From JABFWF01 sp035539135 (GTDB lineage: Bacteria; Pseudomonadota; Gammaproteobacteria; Xanthomonadales; Xanthomonadaceae), in contig DATLJD010000014.1 of NCBI GenBank assembly GCA_035539135.1, forward strand, positions 310,001 to 374,000: 64,000 bases of DNA, given 5' to 3'. Within the stretch, counting starts at the first letter, position 1. Each line of letters opens with the position of its first letter. The position numbers and the translations under genes were made by a program. Below are positions 63,282-64,000 of the stretch, piece by piece. The notes beneath the pieces were generated by a model. That model was not told the DNA's origin, did not search any database, and worked only from the letters and a program-made list of their open reading frames with translations.

Positions 63282-64000
63282 TCAGGACGCGTGCAGGCGG
63301 GGGCCCGCGCCGCGCGCGGCGCGCGTCCCGGTCTGGTCCCAGCGTTCGGCGACGACCCGGTTGCGGCCCTTGCTCTTGGCCCGGTAACACAGTTCGTCGC
63401 AGCGCGCGAGCAGCTCCGCCGGCGAACGCAGGCCGTCGCGGAAATCGAGCAGGCCGATGCTGGCGCCAACCCGGAAGCGCTCGCCCTCCCAGGCGAAGGC
63501 GAAGCCGGCCACTGCCTCGCGCAGCTTCTCGGCGACGCAGGCGGCATCCTCCGGGCTGGAGTCCTCGAGCAGCACCGCGAATTCGTCGCCGCCCAGACGC
63601 GCGAGGGTGTCGCGCTCGCGCAGCTGCTTGCGCAACAGCGCCGCCAGCTGGCGCAGCAGCTCGTCCCCGGCGACGTGGCCGCCGCGGTCGTTGACCGCCT
63701 TGAAGCGGTCCAGGTCGAAGCACAGCAAGGCATGGCAAGCGCCCTGCGCGGCCGCGCTGGCGACCGCGCGGTCCAGCCGCGACTCGAACGCGCGCCGGTT
63801 GACCAAGCCGGTCAGGGCGTCGTGGTTGGCGTGGTACATCAGTTCGCTGGTCAGCCGCTTGGCCGCGGTGACGTTGCGGAAGCTCAGCACCCAGCCGGCG
63901 GGCCGCCGCTCTTCCTCGATCGGCGCCAGCGCGCCGTCGATCAGGATCACGTGGCCGTCGCGGCGGACCAGCGCGGTGATGTCGCCGCCGGCCTGGAGCG
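63282..64000 (-). CDS. PAS-GGDEF diguanylate cyclase, C-terminal part
   Basis: Partial: the reading frame is open to the window edge at 64000, so the N-terminus is missing. The visible part starts inside a PAS/PAC region (HVILIDGALAPIEEE, RPAGWVLSFRNVTAAKRL), then an intact GGDEF domain with HDALTGLVNRR, FDLDRFKAVND and LGGDEFAVLLED. An RxxD inhibitory I-site (RERD) lies five residues before the motif. It should make c-di-GMP with product feedback. The tail DQTGTRAARG is basic. Confidence 0.93.
   Translation of the reverse strand, partial: LQAGGDITALVRRDGHVILIDGALAPIEEERRPAGWVLSFRNVTAAKRLTSELMYHANHDALTGLVNRRAFESRLDRAVASAAAQGACHALLCFDLDRFKAVNDRGGHVAGDELLRQLAALLRKQLRERDTLARLGGDEFAVLLEDSSPEDAACVAEKLREAVAGFAFAWEGERFRVGASIGLLDFRDGLRSPAELLARCDELCYRAKSKGRNRVVAERWDQTGTRAARGAGPRLHAS

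Overview
The window is one high-GC bacterial chromosome segment, about 70% GC or more over most of its length. It most resembles a Gammaproteobacterium of the Xanthomonadaceae, of the Lysobacter/Luteimonas/Xanthomonas type. Supporting signs are the PEP synthase regulator divergent from ppsA, the uvrC-pgsA-tRNA-Gly-tRNA-Cys order, the clustering of succinate dehydrogenase with SdhE/YgfX and Lol genes, many 4-bp ATGA gene overlaps, frequent GTG/TTG starts and typical dispersed palindromes. The genus cannot be fixed from the sequence alone.

Layout. 1-346: the end of a DUF190 gene and a dif-like (XerC/XerD) site. 347-10870 is accessory in character. It holds a small secreted protein, a MerR regulator with a copper P-type ATPase, and CopA/CopB copper-resistance proteins. 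These two copper blocks are split by a lower-GC, two-gene module of unknown function (4101-7729) made of an Mrr-like putative nuclease and a large partner. That module is the strongest candidate for an undescribed system. 10977-13650: an SDR and a universal stress protein, each behind an FNR/ANR-type box, then a small STAS-like protein and two tRNAs. 13716-17607: DUF1249, ppsR and ppsA.

17682-35986 is read almost entirely on the minus strand and is core metabolism and envelope. It begins with the sdhCDAB complex preceded by a very short SdhAF4-type assembly factor (35810-35986). It continues through MAPEG, sdhE, ygfX, lolCD, comEC, exbBD, msbA, lpxK, kdsB, a thioredoxin/NHL protein, uvrC and pgsA, and ends in tRNA-Gly and tRNA-Cys. 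36015-41688: ygfZ on the plus strand and then, convergent on the minus strand, amino-acid/acyl-CoA catabolism (fused E1 dehydrogenase, GST, GNAT, glutaryl-CoA dehydrogenase). 41861-52289: a glycine-zipper membrane protein, TatD, a GAF-GGDEF-EAL signalling protein, dnaB, the rpsF-rpsR-rplI ribosomal operon, a DUF885 metallopeptidase-like protein and an A-type Fe-S carrier.

52403-64000: asnS followed by small genes, then a plus-strand run consistent with the lower kynurenine/3-hydroxyanthranilate pathway (SDR, PilZ, aminomuconate-semialdehyde dehydrogenase, carbonic anhydrase, RidA-type deaminase, 3-hydroxyanthranilate dioxygenase). After that come a glycine-zipper protein with a 61-residue duplication, a GIY-YIG protein, an exonuclease III, a cation efflux protein, a YcgR-like PilZ protein and a partial PAS-GGDEF protein. 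Four c-di-GMP-related genes lie in the last 20 kb, two of them behind sigma-28-like promoter motifs. No CRISPR array, transposase, integrase or rRNA gene was seen.
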